Origin: Ceratobasidium sp. AG-K
Taxonomy: Eukaryota; Basidiomycota; Agaricomycetes; Cantharellales; Ceratobasidiaceae
Length of the DNA: 64,000 nucleotides
Direction: 5' to 3'
Assembly: GCA_037039685.1 (NCBI GenBank)
Contig: JAWNGF010000006.1
Location: 2,976,001-3,040,000 of the forward strand
Of the stretch, positions 63,200 through 64,000 are shown one piece after another (the stretch's first letter is position 1; the number at the start of each line of letters is the position of its first letter). Made by a program: the position numbers and the translations under genes. The notes under the pieces are model-generated. The model worked only from the letters and a program-made list of their open reading frames with translations. It searched no databases and had not been told where the DNA came from.

Positions 63200-63744
63200 C
63201 ACCTCAACCATCATGAACGTAGAGTGTTACTACGTCTACGTCCAGCTTTTGCGCCGTTGGTACGGGCTTTGTGTAGTCAATAGATATGACCCTATTATTA
63301 TTCGTCTCAAACCGCCTCACTGCTTCTCAAAGCTGGCATATGTCTTCGTTTGTGACCCGTCTATGGCCGGTCACAAATCGAATTCCGTCTTACACCATTA
63401 CTAAGTAGCCAGAAACTGTGCTGATAGTCACTACTCCAGTGGATCTTGACGTTTTCGCGTCCAATGCTGAACTACAAAAAACTATGAGCCTAAATGGACT
63501 CAAACGAGCAGGGGGCAAGGGAAAGCGACCAACCAAAAGAAGGAAATGAGTGAGTACATTGACGGGGATGATAGGTGGCTGGGTGCCACCTAGGAGGGCG
63601 AGTGTAACAGATGCGTTACGGCTTACAAGAGGTTGTGGAGGAGCCACGTGCGGTGTGGCTGTAGGATTCCTTGTATGCCCGTGCATTGGCTCCTTAAGCA
63701 AATCTGATGGATCTCCCTTGGTCTCGTAAGCACCAAATTTCTTA
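63200..63744. other. 3' flank of SPC1, nothing recognised
   Basis: Short frames on both strands without motifs. Confidence 0.4.
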
Positions 63745-63837
63745 TGCGTGCTCGCTTGGATAAAGGAGCACGCAGGAGCACCCAAGTGGCTGTGCCATCG
63801 GTGCTCGTAGGTGCTCCTTTATCCAAGCGAGCACGCA
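63745..63837. repeat. Small hairpin with 27-base perfect inverted repeat
   Basis: 63745-63771 and 63811-63837 are perfect reverse complements (core CTCGCTTGGATAAAGGAGCA) around a 39-base spacer. A direct copy of GAGCACGCAGGAGCA is also present at 63766-63780 and 63829-63843. This is likely a short foldback element or a replication-slippage duplication. Confidence 0.85.
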
Positions 63838-64000
63838 GGAGCAAATCGGCGCTTGTTAGCACCGGAGGATTTTGGTGACGCCGGTGTCCTTTAAAGGACC
63901 TGGTTCCCCTTCTGCTCCCCTGTCCTTGTTCTTATCCATAATATCGACTGTGTTAAGGCTTGTCATTGACTGCAACTACGTTGCATAGACTAACTAAGAT

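Overview
The window is nuclear DNA of a filamentous basidiomycete, most likely an agaricomycete close to Rhizoctonia (Ceratobasidiaceae). The genus is an inference. It rests on genes cut by many 44-63 base GT-AG introns, two CBM1-tailed AA9 lytic polysaccharide monooxygenases, several tyrosine-kinase-like (TKL) kinases with a VHGDLKG catalytic loop, and large TPR-CHAT proteins of the kind expanded in Agaricomycetes. No CRISPR array, rRNA or convincing tRNA was seen.

Layout. 1-14.7 kb is a secretome region: a decayed multicopper oxidase at the left edge, AA9 gene A (minus strand), a vacuolar-type SulP-STAS-cNMP transporter, AA9 gene B (plus strand) and a decayed pepsin-family aspartic protease. 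15.3-24 kb holds a first TKL kinase cluster: two complete-looking genes, a truncated copy, and a longer gene with an acidic tail. A 498-base near-perfect foldback element sits next to the truncated copy. 24.8-39 kb is mostly housekeeping: a divergent xylulokinase-like FGGY protein, a Rix7/NVL-type AAA ATPase, mitochondrial tRNA-modification enzyme MTO1 and a PrxQ/BCP peroxiredoxin. Interleaved with and following these (30.7-47.2 kb) are three minus-strand TPR-CHAT genes. 48.1-53.1 kb is a Zn2Cys6 transcription factor. 54.1-61.2 kb is a second TKL kinase cluster, including a decayed copy whose C-terminus resembles the tail of that transcription factor. Near the right edge is a tiny four-exon gene for signal peptidase subunit SPC1.

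The most interesting part is the TPR-CHAT trio. Each protein has 12-16 tetratricopeptide-like repeats of about 44 residues, a conserved linker and a C-terminal CHAT (caspase/separase-like) domain with an intact His-Cys pair. Each copy also carries exactly one apparent single-base reading-frame break, at a different place. Either a family of putative cell-death proteases is being lost or silenced here, or the assembly has indel errors. Read mapping would decide.

Exon ends were worked out by hand from splice signals and conserved protein motifs. Those given to the base are internally consistent in frame. Those given approximately are not fully resolved.
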